Shown here: piece by piece, positions 51,349 through 61,392 of the stretch
How positions within the stretch are numbered: position 1 is the stretch's first letter
Layout: each line of letters opens with the position of its first letter
Source of the DNA: Aristolochia californica
Lineage: Eukaryota > Streptophyta > Magnoliopsida > Piperales > Aristolochiaceae
Assembly: GCA_029961685.1 (NCBI GenBank)
Contig: JARWKL010000008.1
Span: 30,815,619 to 30,879,618, forward strand
Direction: 5' to 3'
Length of the DNA: 64,000 bases
Program-made: the position numbers and the translations under genes
Notes under the pieces: generated by a model
Seen by the model: only the letters and a program-made list of their open reading frames with translations
Told to the model about the DNA's origin: nothing
Database searches by the model: none

Positions 51349-53197
51349 CTAAACAGACAGAGATATTTTTTGATTAAATACTTTGGGTTTGAGGATCTTC
51401 CTCTTGATCAATGTTCTTAAGCACAAGTTGTTGTTCATTCGTAAGAACCTTAATCTGATGCATTGTGCCATAGATTGTAGATGAGAACAACTACAATCTT
51501 GGTCTTCTTCTGATTGGCTGGATGAGGCATAATCAATATCATATCCAGAATCAGAGTTTAAGAGAATTTTGGCCAACTGAATTCTTAATCCTTCATCAAT
51601 CTGAAGTTTGTTAAGTTTCTCTTTAGTTTTGCATCTATTTGAATAGTGGCCTAATTTACCACATTTGTAATAGACAATTTTCTTTTTGTCTGGAGGATTT
51701 CTTCTAGGAGGTGGTCTCTGACGAGGAGGAGGTCTCCTAGATTCATGACGAGTCTTTTGATGAGACTGTCTTTTTGGATATCTCCTACTTTGGTGTGAAT
51801 AGGGTTCATGTCTCTTAGAGTGAGAGACTTTACCTTTTCCCTTCCTTTGATTGGAAGGTGATGGACCTGTGTCACAAGCAAATTGTTCACAAAATTCACC
51901 AAGCTCACGCTTTCCAGTAAGATTTTGTTTCTTAAGCTAAGCTTGAAGCTTTAAATCATTACATAAGGTCAGCCCTTCTTGGATGATAGCACTGGTAAGG
52001 AGACCATATGTATATTGATGGTAGTTTATAATTCCTACCTCATTACCTAACCTTTTTCTTACCTTGCTGGCAAAAAGAGTTGGTAAACCATCAATAAATT
52101 TTGCTTTCCAATATTCATTATTGGCATCTGGTCTTTGCATAACCTTAGTGAGGAAAACATCTTTATACCAGCAAAACTGGCAAAGTGTTCGACACCTAAG
52201 ATTTTGCAAAACCTCTCTTCCCTTATCTGATTGGGAAGTCAGATTTCCAATGAAATGATGAACAATACAGGAAATCAAGGTATAAACTGCATCGTCCTCA
52301 CCTAGGTAGGCTTGGCCAGATTCAGTTTTGATAACCTTCTTTGAATTATAAATTTTCTGATGTTGTTTAGGGGTGAGGATATTATCCCACCAACCTTTGA
52401 GAGTTCCAAAAAACCCTGCAGTAAGCATTTCTGCAATTCCTTGATCGAAATTCTTATGTTGCCGACAGATTGTACAATACATAAGCATTCGGTGACAATG
52501 TTCCAATATCTGATATTCAGATAATCATCTATATTCCATTCATAAATGGATTTGCCATCATAAGATTTTTTATCTAAATAAACATTCTCTTCATACAATA
52601 GGTCTTGAAGTGTAGGCCTATGGTAATAGAGTTTGTTAGGTAGATCCCATTTCCGAGTAGACTTTTTCTCATAATCCAATTTTTGGATACTCGGATCTTG
52701 TATCATGTCTTGAAGAATTTCTTCAGTCTGATTGACATTGGTTAAACCTAAATCGTTGAGATTAGAGTTTTGAACAATATCAGAATCAAAATATGCTGAA
52801 GGAGTTAAATCCTCAGAATTTTGAGATGAAAAATTTTCATTTAGATCTTCGTGAGATTCTAATGTTTGAATAATTTTCAAAATCTTTGCAGCTTTTGTTT
52901 CTTTGGCTTGTTTTAGTTGATCTTCAGAAAGATTCAATCTTCCAAGCTGAGATAATAATTCATCAACAACTTTAGAATTATTATCCCATTTAAAGTTCCT
53001 AATAGGAACGGGTGGTTTGATGAGCGGTTTATTGTTCATCAACAAAGGTAATTTTCGAGAAGATAAGTCATAAGGATTTTGACAATATTTCTCTGGATTT
53101 TACCTTTTTCCAAAAAATCTTCAATACGAATTAGTTGTTGGCCAATTGTTTTGAGATTTAAATTGGTAAAATTGTTTTGTCTCCTGATTTGACCCAT
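51349..53197 (-). pseudogene. Gag/coat-like ORF of a second plant retroelement
   Basis: Start near 53,197 (MGQIRRQNNF, NLKTIGQQLIRIEDFLEK), frame change before MLMNNKPLIKPPVP, then KWDLPNKLYYHRPTLQDLLY, DGKSIYEWNIDDY, a shift near 52,520, EYQILEHCHRMLMY, GFFGTLKGWWDNILTPKQ, LGEDDAVYTLISCIVHHFIG, YWKAKFIDGLPTLFASKVRK, one TAG at 51,937, GKRELGEFCEQFACD, a basic Arg/Pro tract and a zinc knuckle near 51,631-51,675 whose first Cys is Tyr (YYKCGKLGHYSNRC). It resembles the coat/gag part of plant polyproteins that carry the GWWDN-type motif; the exact family is unsure. Confidence 0.6.
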
Positions 53198-54788
53198 AGG
53201 ATTAAGAGTGGAGAGAGAGAGAGAGATGCTTGTGCTTGTCAGCCAACCAGATGATTATTGTCGGAGAGTAGACAGTTAATGACCCTATGTGCTGTCTTTC
53301 CAAACCATGAGGTCAACAACCTGTCCTAAGAATGTATTTGTTCTCAAGGTGGTTAAGAAGGTTTCTTGCCTCATCCATCCCAGTGTTGGTCAAAGCACGC
53401 CTCTGATTAAGGTCTCAAGGACAAAATGTACCACTGTGATGAAGGGAATTTTGGACCTTAACTTGAGCGTGTTTGGCATATGCATGTAGACCTTTGACCC
53501 AGGATCAAGCAAACATCTGGTGAAGTTATCTTTTTGGACATCAATTCGTAATCCACTAAAAAAACTGAGTGAGCTTGCAGATGGATTTCATAACACTAAA
53601 TGCAGAGTGAGGGAGGGGATGTGGAGGAAACCATGAGACTGTTCAAGCATTGTGGCCTCTGCTTCATGGTTTGAGGCTGTCTAGAGATTGCTTTTTCATC
53701 TTGCTTAGACTTGAAGGAGCCTCTTCAAATGTCACCTAGTGGGTTTAGGCTAGATCCCTCCATTTTGGAAGCTCTCACATATGTTTAAGGAGATCGATGA
53801 CAAGTTTTTTTAAAAAAAAGTTCTCTTGCTGTTTCTTGGGTATGCACCCCTTGCTCAGCAATTCTCCATGATATTTCTTTCGTTGGGAGTGGCTACAGCA
53901 GTCAATCCTATCATGGGTGATGGCATTCCCCTCGTATAGATGGACTGGCGATGATGGGCTCCTTGCAGTCATCTAATGTTTTTAGTAGCCAGCTCATGTA
54001 TCTATTTCTCTACTATCTAAAATAAAAATGACAGAGAGAAGGAAAAAGAAGTGTTGTGCAGTGATGGGGAAGATGCAGTCATTAGATTTTGTTGGTTCTC
54101 TTATAAATGTTTCTTGGGAAGGGGCTTAGAAGCTCTGTTTGTGCACCAATTGGTGTATTGGTCTTTGTTTCACCCTTATGATGTTATTTGTGGTTGTGAT
54201 TTGGAGCTTGGATGCAGGTGGTATGAAGCTGAAAGCTGCTTAGCCTTTGCATGCATCCGCTCTTTGCCCTTGATTTCTCATAGTGGAAGACATAAAGGCA
54301 GATTATGTTGTTGTTTTTTCTATTGAATTTCTTTAATATTACATAAAAAATTTATGGGAGAGGAAGGGAGGAGGGGAAATTAACAGATTAGTGTCTGGAG
54401 TGCCAAAAAATGTAAAAAAGGGCTTGTCGTCTTTGCTGCCTGCCACAATGGCAATGAGGCTCTGTGCTTTCATGGACATTTTGATTGTGTGGTCACTACC
54501 TTCTCCATTGATTACATGAAAATTTTGCGTTATCTTTATTCTTAAATAAAACATCTATGAGTAAGCTGATTGGTAGTGAGTGCTAGATTACCCTCAAACT
54601 GGTTTGTTTGACTATTTTATTAATTGAAAGAGGGTGAAGCTTTATTCCGATATTACATGTATGACTCAACACAAGTATATGACTCATAATGGGCAAGGAT
54701 AAGCTATAGTCCACTACTGTCTATATTTTGACAGTTTCATGGGTAGCTTAATCTAAGTTCATTTTTTAAGATATAATTGATGTTTCAG
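53198..54788. other. Unassigned region upstream of SEC24-like fragment
   Basis: A GA-repeat at about 53,212-53,227, then 1.5 kb without a frame I can link to a protein. Short frames at 53,289, 54,051 and 54,339 have no recognisable motif. Possibly introns and diverged exons of the downstream gene fragment. Confidence 0.4.
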
Positions 54789-55270
54789 ATACCGGATGCT
54801 TAGCCGTTCATATGCCTTTCGATGCATACTAAGATTGAGAACATCCTCTGATTTCCAGCCAGGACGCTCGGTATGGTCTTGAAGATCTTCAAAAACATTT
54901 AAGTTTTGCTTCTGATTCATATCTAACTAAGAGCTGCTCTTATGTGGTCTGATTTACTTTTTTCTTCTATAGTATGATCATTTCTTTGCAGATCTTCAGT
55001 ATGAGAACGTTCAGCACATTATATGTTGCGACTTATGCCACTTATGGTTATGACTTTGATTTTTCTAATTTTGTGGAATTTTTGAGGTATTCAGATCCTG
55101 TCTTGATGTCATATACTGAGAAGGATGGGTCTTTATTTTAGAAATATGAAACAATGTCTTAAATCATGTACAGACACACAGAGCCTCCTGTGATACAAAT
55201 TGCTTTCCAGTATACTGTCATTGTGCCACTTGAGGAATTTCAGTTTTAGGATCAAGTGCTGAAAACAAGT
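54789..55270 (+). pseudogene. SEC24-like COPII gene fragment, three exons
   Basis: Exon 54,789-54,870 (RMLSRSYAFRCILRLRTSSD, FQPGRS), intron GTATGG...TATAG, exon 54,973-55,086 (DLQYENVQHIICCD then a 2-nt loss, TYGYDFDFSNF), intron GTATTC...TACAG, exon from 55,174 (PPVIQIAFQYTVIVPLEEF, TAG). It matches my memory of the C-terminal gelsolin/beta-sandwich part of plant SEC24-like vesicle coat proteins. The splice sites remain consensus but a frameshift and stop show it is dead. Confidence 0.55.
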
Positions 55271-55556
55271 ACGTATAACCAGCTGCCATGTGCTAGGAAG
55301 TCCTTGTCTTTTCATTTGTGGTCATTCTGTGTTTTAATCGACTCTAAAATTTATAATTGCTCTTACCTATAGTTAAAGTTGTGTAAACATCAAAGTTTTT
55401 TTAACCCAGAATCATATGTATTTTAGGTTTCTTGTACTATGTCATCACAAGGATTTCTCTGGTTTTTCATATTATATTGTAATTAGTATTATAGAAGCAG
55501 TGTATGGAGATCGGAAATTGGTCTAATATTAGAGTTTCTTGGGAAGAGGAGTAATA

Positions 55557-55790
55557 AGCTGTTCTCTATCTCTTTTTTCTTTTTTTGTATAAAAGCGAGA
55601 TAGTAATTTAATAGTAGAGAGAGGTACAAGATGTTAAAAGCAAACTTAAAAAGCATACAACTGAATAGTTATTAGCTGTTCTCTATCTCTTTTTTCTTTT
55701 TTTGTATAAAAGCGAGATAGTAATTTATTAGTAGAGAGAGGTACAAGATGTTAAAAGCAAACTTAAAAAGCATACAACTGAATAGTTATT
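55557..55790. repeat. 117-bp tandem duplication
   Basis: AGCTGTTCTCTATCTC...GAATAGTTATT at 55,557-55,673 repeated at 55,674-55,790 with only one or two differences (TAATTTAATAG against TAATTTATTAG), so it is recent. Confidence 0.9.
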
Positions 55791-55799
55791 AGAGGACAT

Positions 55800-56980
55800 T
55801 AAAGAAAACAAATACAATAGCACAACCAATCTATTACAATGTTAAGCAATGGGAAGGGAATCTCCCACAATGAGTTGTTGTTCCAAGAAATCAGTTAGAT
55901 GATTCACATCCCCATAGAGTGGCATCCAGCTCTTCCATCAAATGCCTATAAAGGTCGACAATTTTCTCAAAAATCAGAATTAAGCATCAAGGTGAGGACT
56001 TCCCTGAACATCTTGCTTGAAACAATAGCCAAATCACCTCAATGATGGCAGGATTAGAAAAAAGAGTTGGTAAACACTCTTAAGGCCTATGAGGAGGATC
56101 AAAAACTCTGCCTCAATGGGTCACACTGCATCCACCAGCTAGGCTAGGATTGCTCTGAGATCAAAATTATGCTTTTACCACGTGTTCTATGGTGGTGTCT
56201 ACTCCTTGATTGTCTCCATTCTAGCAGTCAAATGTGAGGCAATCAGCTTTCTGTTTCTCTCTGAATGAATCCAAGGAGATGAAAAAGGTCAGGAATTTCA
56301 CTGGACCAAAATTTTATAGATTGTTTTGCTTCACCTACTAATACTAATGTTATTTGGTGCAGGCCTCTTGCGAACAACAATTAACAAACTGAAATAAGAC
56401 AGAAGTATCACTCCAAAGCTCACATTTATTCAAGGGGGACAGGACGATGCCACTGTGTTCGAAAACTATCTCATAGAAGAGCAGGATGTTGATGGTAATG
56501 GTTTAACAAGTGTGGTAGGCTTTGTATCCTTCTTGGATGAAGTGACTCAGCGGGTGGCGGAGTATCTTGCATAAATGAGTTAGCTAGATAAATGTTCTTG
56601 CAGTACCAAATCATGCTTTGTGTCAAAACCCATAGAGCATTGGTATTCTGCTTCCTCGTCTTTTAGTTTCTGCTCTTTCCAGAGGCGGTAGTCAGAAGGG
56701 GCGACGAACGAGTCGTCCACCCCTATAATCACTTTCGAGTGAAGAAAGAAATAGGTCCCTCATCTGTGTCCCTTAGAGTGAGCGACAGAGAACTAATTAG
56801 AATCGAGAATACTGAAACCGAAAAGTATTTCTTCCCTTTTTAGAAGCAACTCGTTCATTTTGACGGTTACTACATCGAACTGTGGGACTCATAAAATATG
56901 GCTGGACATGGTACTACTTTCTTTCTTTCTCCTAATTATTCAATCCTATGGTTCAATTCTCTGCGAGCTGAAATGTCTTC
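55800..56980. other. Unassigned region between gene fragments
   Basis: No ORF of note. The part at 56,640-56,850 is relatively GC-rich with a different texture from its surroundings and could be inserted DNA. Nothing identified. Confidence 0.35.
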
Positions 56981-56986
56981 ATGTCT

Positions 56987-58985
56987 CTTCATATGCAAGG
57001 GAAAAAGGTCAGCCTAGTAAGAAGCTCAGGACTTCCACTAAGGTTTTATAATTTTGAAAACCCCAACTCTCGTTATGTATTTGGTTGCTCTCCTGTTCTT
57101 CCCCTGATTGTTTTTTCTTGGCAGGAGGATTATCGAATTGCTATTGTTGATGATGATGTTGATTATGCCGAAGATTTTGATGAGGATCGTCGTGAAGGTA
57201 TTACTTTTGCTCTTTTTTCGTTTTGTTTTAGCTTTTTGTTTTTAGTTCACTTTAGGTGCTTGAATTGTGTTTATGGGTACGGATTATGGATTATGAAGAT
57301 GAAAGTGAACTGACGAAGAGGGATTTTTCTAAACTCGAATTAAAGCCTGATCATGCAAACCGCCCTTTATGGGCTTGCGCTGATGGCCGGATCTTTCTTG
57401 AGACATTCTCACCGTTGTATAAGCAAGCCTATGATTTCCTCATTGCAATTGTTGAGCCCGTTTGCATGTATTTAAGATGTCCTTCTATTTTCTTCTACTT
57501 AAAACTCTGTGTGGTTGCTCATTTTCATTTTTTTGGAAAAATGTTGTGCAGGCCAGAGTCTATGCATGAGTATAACTTGACACCTCATTCCTTATATGCT
57601 GCTGTTTTTGTTGGGTTCGAGACTGAAACAATAATTACTGTTTTGAACAAGCTATCAAATGCTCCCTAAAGAAATGACTGATTTCATTTATGCTTCAACT
57701 TCTGATTTATGGGAAAGTAAAACTTGTACTGAAGAAGAACCGGTACTTTGTGTAGTCCCCTTTCCCAGTGGTGCGAATTTGGTCTCGTATTCTATCACAA
57801 GTGGTTTATTATTATTATTGATGTTGTTATTATCATTATTATTATTCTTATGGTGATGAGGGGAATTTGGAACTTATGCTTTACATGATACTTGCAGGTG
57901 CTGAAGACTTTGCTGAAGGACGAGGTTATATCTAAAGCGAGAATTTATTCCAATGAGGTAATTTATTTTGCTGTTATTTTCTTCATGCATGTCCACTTTA
58001 TTTTTCTGAGGTGTTATTATGAGTTGTGCCTTTTTATATTTTGTCTTTTATCTTATCTTTTTGGCGAGTGACAGAATATTTACATAGGAGTTTCTATGGA
58101 TTCATCTATATGCCTATTCTTTACATATTTTACTATTATTCAAAATGGTTTCATTTACCATTTAAATCATGAAGTTGTTTTCTTGTTACAGTGGAAGAAA
58201 ATAACTTCTGCTCTTTTTCTTTTTCATAGTAGGGAAGTGGAGTTTGAACATCTCTTTTGAAAAAAAAAATTGTGCTGTTAAATAATTTAATCATTTTTTG
58301 CCTGCATAGTGAATCAAAACTCATTTGAATTGAAATTATGAAATCATCTCCAAAGCCACTATCACACTGCAGCATGGAGAGATTATTTGTCACTATGGCT
58401 AAACCTTCAGATAAATGGTTAAATTTCTATGATAGATCATGAGAACTCTGACACAAGTCTGATGGTGATGCAAACTCTTGATCTACTGTTTAGGGTTCAC
58501 AAGGAAGTGATGTATTTACAGTTAGCAAAACTTTGAGTGAAATGGATGGTGGTGGTCATCAGGAGTTGTTCACTTGTGCTGATGTGGCAGCAATAGCTGA
58601 AGAGAAAGAAACCCATTCTTTTGAAATAGATCCTACTCAGGTAGGGTGGTCTATGACTGATGATGTATATTTAAGTGATTAGTGGTTATAATTTTTTTGA
58701 CCCAACTTAAACATTTACAGGTTGAAAGTGTCAAGCAAAGGTGCTTACCAAATGCATTAAATTATCCCATGTTGGAGGAGTATGACTTCAGAAATGATAC
58801 AGTAAGCTTTATTTCTCACAAATGCTTGATGTTCTGCCAGTTTTGTTCCTTGTCACACATCATGGGTATGTTGTTGACTTGATGTTGCTTACTGCAGGTG
58901 AACCCTGACTTAAACATGGAATTGAAGCCTCAGGCTCAGCCACACCCATACCAGGAAAAGAGTCTCAGTAAAATGTTTGGAAATG
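56987..58985 (+). pseudogene. XPB: XPB/ERCC3 TFIIH helicase gene, N-terminal half, degenerate
   Basis: Exons by conserved splice sites: about 56,987-57,042 (KGQPSKKLRTSTK), 57,125-57,197 (acidic DDDVDYAEDFDEDRREG), about 57,299-57,467 ([40 protein letters not shown]), 57,552-57,767 ([20 protein letters not shown]), 57,898-57,957, 58,494-58,640 (EEKETHSFEIDPTQ), 58,721-58,801 (KQRCLPNALNYPMLEEYDFR) and 58,898-58,985 ([14 protein letters not shown]). XPB is the 3'-5' helicase/translocase of TFIIH in transcription and nucleotide excision repair. Lesions: frame loss near 57,660, TAG at 57,753-57,755 where Glu is expected, and Arg-to-Met at an exon end (57,467). The helicase core would start right after the last exon, but an hAT element begins 134 bp later. 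Confidence 0.85.
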
Positions 58986-59119
58986 GTGAGGCCTATTGTA
59001 AGACAATATTTTTCATGTCAATATAACTCTCCAGCAAAATAGTTGAGACTGTTGAAGACATTGTGTAGAATTCTCAGAGAGGCTACATTGGCTAGTGCAC
59101 TAGAACTGGATATTACACA

Positions 59120-59335
59120 TAAGGGTGGCTTCGAACCGAGCCGGCTAGCAATCCGCTCGAGTTCGGCTCGAGTTCGGCTCGGTTTCAGCTCGGTTTCGGC
59201 TCGGTTCGAAACGTTATATTTCGAGCTCGAGCCGAGCTCGAACTCAGGGATGGGCTCGTTTACATTAACGAGTCGAGCTCGAGCAGAGCCCGGTTCGGCT
59301 CGTCGGCTCGCGAGCCGACTCGTTAATATAACGAG
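59120..59335. repeat. hAT 5' subterminal GC-rich repeats
   Basis: Dense short motifs CTCGAGTTCGGCTCG, GAGCTCGAGCCGAG and GGCTCGCGAGCC on both strands. Such clustered subterminal motifs bind hAT transposase in known elements; binding here is inferred. Confidence 0.7.
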
Positions 59336-59563
59336 CTATTCGGGGATCAGGGATCGGGAGACCTCTTCGATTCGGGAAATCTCTCTGCGAAACCCATACC
59401 TCCCTCTACCATTTCCATGCCGTTTTAGCGTGATTTCTTGCGGAAATTGCTGTCCGTCGGCAGGTATTCAGGGGAAATGGGGGATTTGATCTTCAAATCC
59501 CTCGTTCTCCCTCTCCCTCTTCGATTCCTCGATTTCTGTCTCTTCTTCCTCAACGATTTCTTT

Positions 59564-59770
59564 CTCTTCTTCCTCTTCGATTTCTTCATCCAAGTTTTTC
59601 CTCGCCGACAAGACGACGGTCCGACGGAAGAAGGTAAGATTTTTATTTAATCTTTCTGTTTTTTTTTCGTCGCCGAGCTAACCTAAAAAATCTCTAACTC
59701 TCGCTTCGTTTCTCAGCAGTGCTCCTTCATTATTGGAAAGTCTTTTTGGATATCCGAACAGCACACTCTG
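59564..59770 (+). repeat. hAT 5' leader segment, copy 1
   Basis: CTTCCTCTTCGATTTCTTCATC...GACGGTCCGACGG, then AAGGTAAGATTTTTATTTAA (donor-like), CTCTAACTCTCGCTTCGTTT and CAGCAGTGCTCCTTCATT (acceptor-like). It probably represents an untranslated exon and intron. Repeated at 60,815. Confidence 0.7.
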
Positions 59771-60814
59771 TTTCTGTAAGCAAACTCAGCTCTTTCTTTT
59801 TTTTTTTCCGATATTTCCAGCTGACAGTTCAAAGTACACTCGGGAAGAAATCATTGGGAGAAAACTGGTATGAATTTTATTTCATGATTTTGAGTGTTGA
59901 TACTGTTTGATTTTTTGAAACGGTGAGTTCTAGATTTAAGGGTAGAATGTAAGAAGATCATTTTATACAGATTGTATAAGGTTGACCTATTTTATTCTCT
60001 TTTTTTTTTTTTTTGCTTGAGTGTGCCATCAATTGCATTCTAGCTGGCTGAGAGCCTAGAAACTTCATACTGAGCTAACATTCAAGAAGGAAAGGAAGGG
60101 TGGGGGAGAAAAATCCCCCACCTTGTCATTTGTTATGTTTTTGTATATCTCAGAATGACTTAGCTCAAGTGCTATAATGTTTGGAAAATAGTTGGTTGGT
60201 TGTCAATGATTTTTTTGCTCAAATTCCATTGTTCTTCATAAATGAAGTTATTATTCTAGACTTTCAAATATTTTTATGTTGTGGGATCTTGTTTCTTTTT
60301 TGCCTTCTTATTTTTAGGTGTCTGGCCTCTTATAAAATTTTGTACGCTTATCATACATTTCAGCAATAAACAGCAATGGTATTCAAATTGTTACTTGATA
60401 TATTTTAGCAATGGAATTTTATTTCATGATTTTGAGTGTTAATAACATATTCTGTTCAATAATACTCTATTATAGTTAATGGAATTAGGAGATTTCTTAA
60501 TTGCATCCAACTTCTCTTTATTATAAAAAAGAATAAAAAAAGTTAGTTTTTGTCCTTCTTTCTTAATTCTCATTGAACTTATATCTACTGTTGTTCTCAA
60601 ATGTTATATGGCTTGGTGTATTAGCAAAAGTGATTTTATAGTTCCTTTTCTATCTTTTGGAAATTGAGATCTTGTGTGTGAACCTTTGATGTCTTAAATT
60701 GACTCATTGGATGATATATGATGCCTAAACCTTGTCAAATGTTCATATTTCGTTGAATTGATACGTTAGATATAGAAGGATGTAAATTATCTCTCTTTTT
60801 TACAATCGATTTTT

Positions 60815-61020
60815 ATCCTTCCTCTTCGATTTCTTCATCCGAAGTTCTTCCTCGCTGACGAGACGAAAGCGACGGTCCAATGGGAGGTAAGATTTTTATT
60901 TAATGTTTTGTTTTTTTTTTGTCGCCGACCTAACCCTACTAAATTTCTAACTCTCGCTTCGTTTCAGCAGTGCTCCTTCATTCTTGGAAAGGCTTTTGGA
61001 AATATCCTTGAACGGCGAAC
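60815..61020 (+). repeat. hAT 5' leader segment, copy 2
   Basis: Same order of motifs as copy 1 (TCGATTTCTTCATCCGAAG, GACGGTCCAATGG, GGTAAGATTTTTATTTAA, TCTCGCTTCGTTT, CAGCAGTGCTCCTTCATTC) with about 15% differences by eye. The 1.25 kb between the copies has no ORF. Confidence 0.7.
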
Positions 61021-61175
61021 ACACTTTCGGGTTCTATAAGTGTTGATTTTTTTTTCATTTTTATCATTAATTTCTTGGTATTGAGGTTGAATTTCATCAG
61101 AATATTAGAAGAGAATGTTGATGTGCTTATTTCCTTATCTTAGAAGTTTTTAAATTTATATATAAAAAAAGGATC

Positions 61176-61280
61176 GGTATATTGGACTGGAAACTATTGG
61201 GTGCAGGGCTACTGGCTCAAAGAGACCCCGCTGCATTGAAAGACAAGGGTCGTTCCCGATTGTCACAATGTCACGTACCT
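61176..61280 (+). promoter_or_regulatory. Pararetrovirus-like promoter-leader remnant inside hAT
   Basis: GGTATATTGGACTGGAAACT, ATTGGGTGCAGGGCT at the start and GATTGTCACAATGTCACGTA, CCT at the end match the viral block at 621-725 (GGTATATAAGGCTGGAAACT ... GTTGTCACAACGCCGCTGTA) over exactly 105 positions in both. The middle is poorly conserved. It ends 112 bp before the transposase ATG. Origin from a viral leader is inferred. Confidence 0.5.
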
Positions 61281-61392
61281 TCCTCTAAGAATAAACAAGT
61301 ATCTTAAATTATGTGTAGGATCTTTGTTGTTCGGATTACTTTCTTTTCTTTATGTTTTTAATTTGTAATTTTATTTTTTTGTAGAAGTAAGA

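Noticed and set aside
53289..53489. 66-aa ORF MLSFQTMRSTTCPKNV
   Set aside because: No family, no splice context and no second copy; left as unassigned DNA.
56640..56850. Possible organelle-derived insertion
   Set aside because: GC content and texture differ from the surroundings, but no organelle gene could be recognised by eye.
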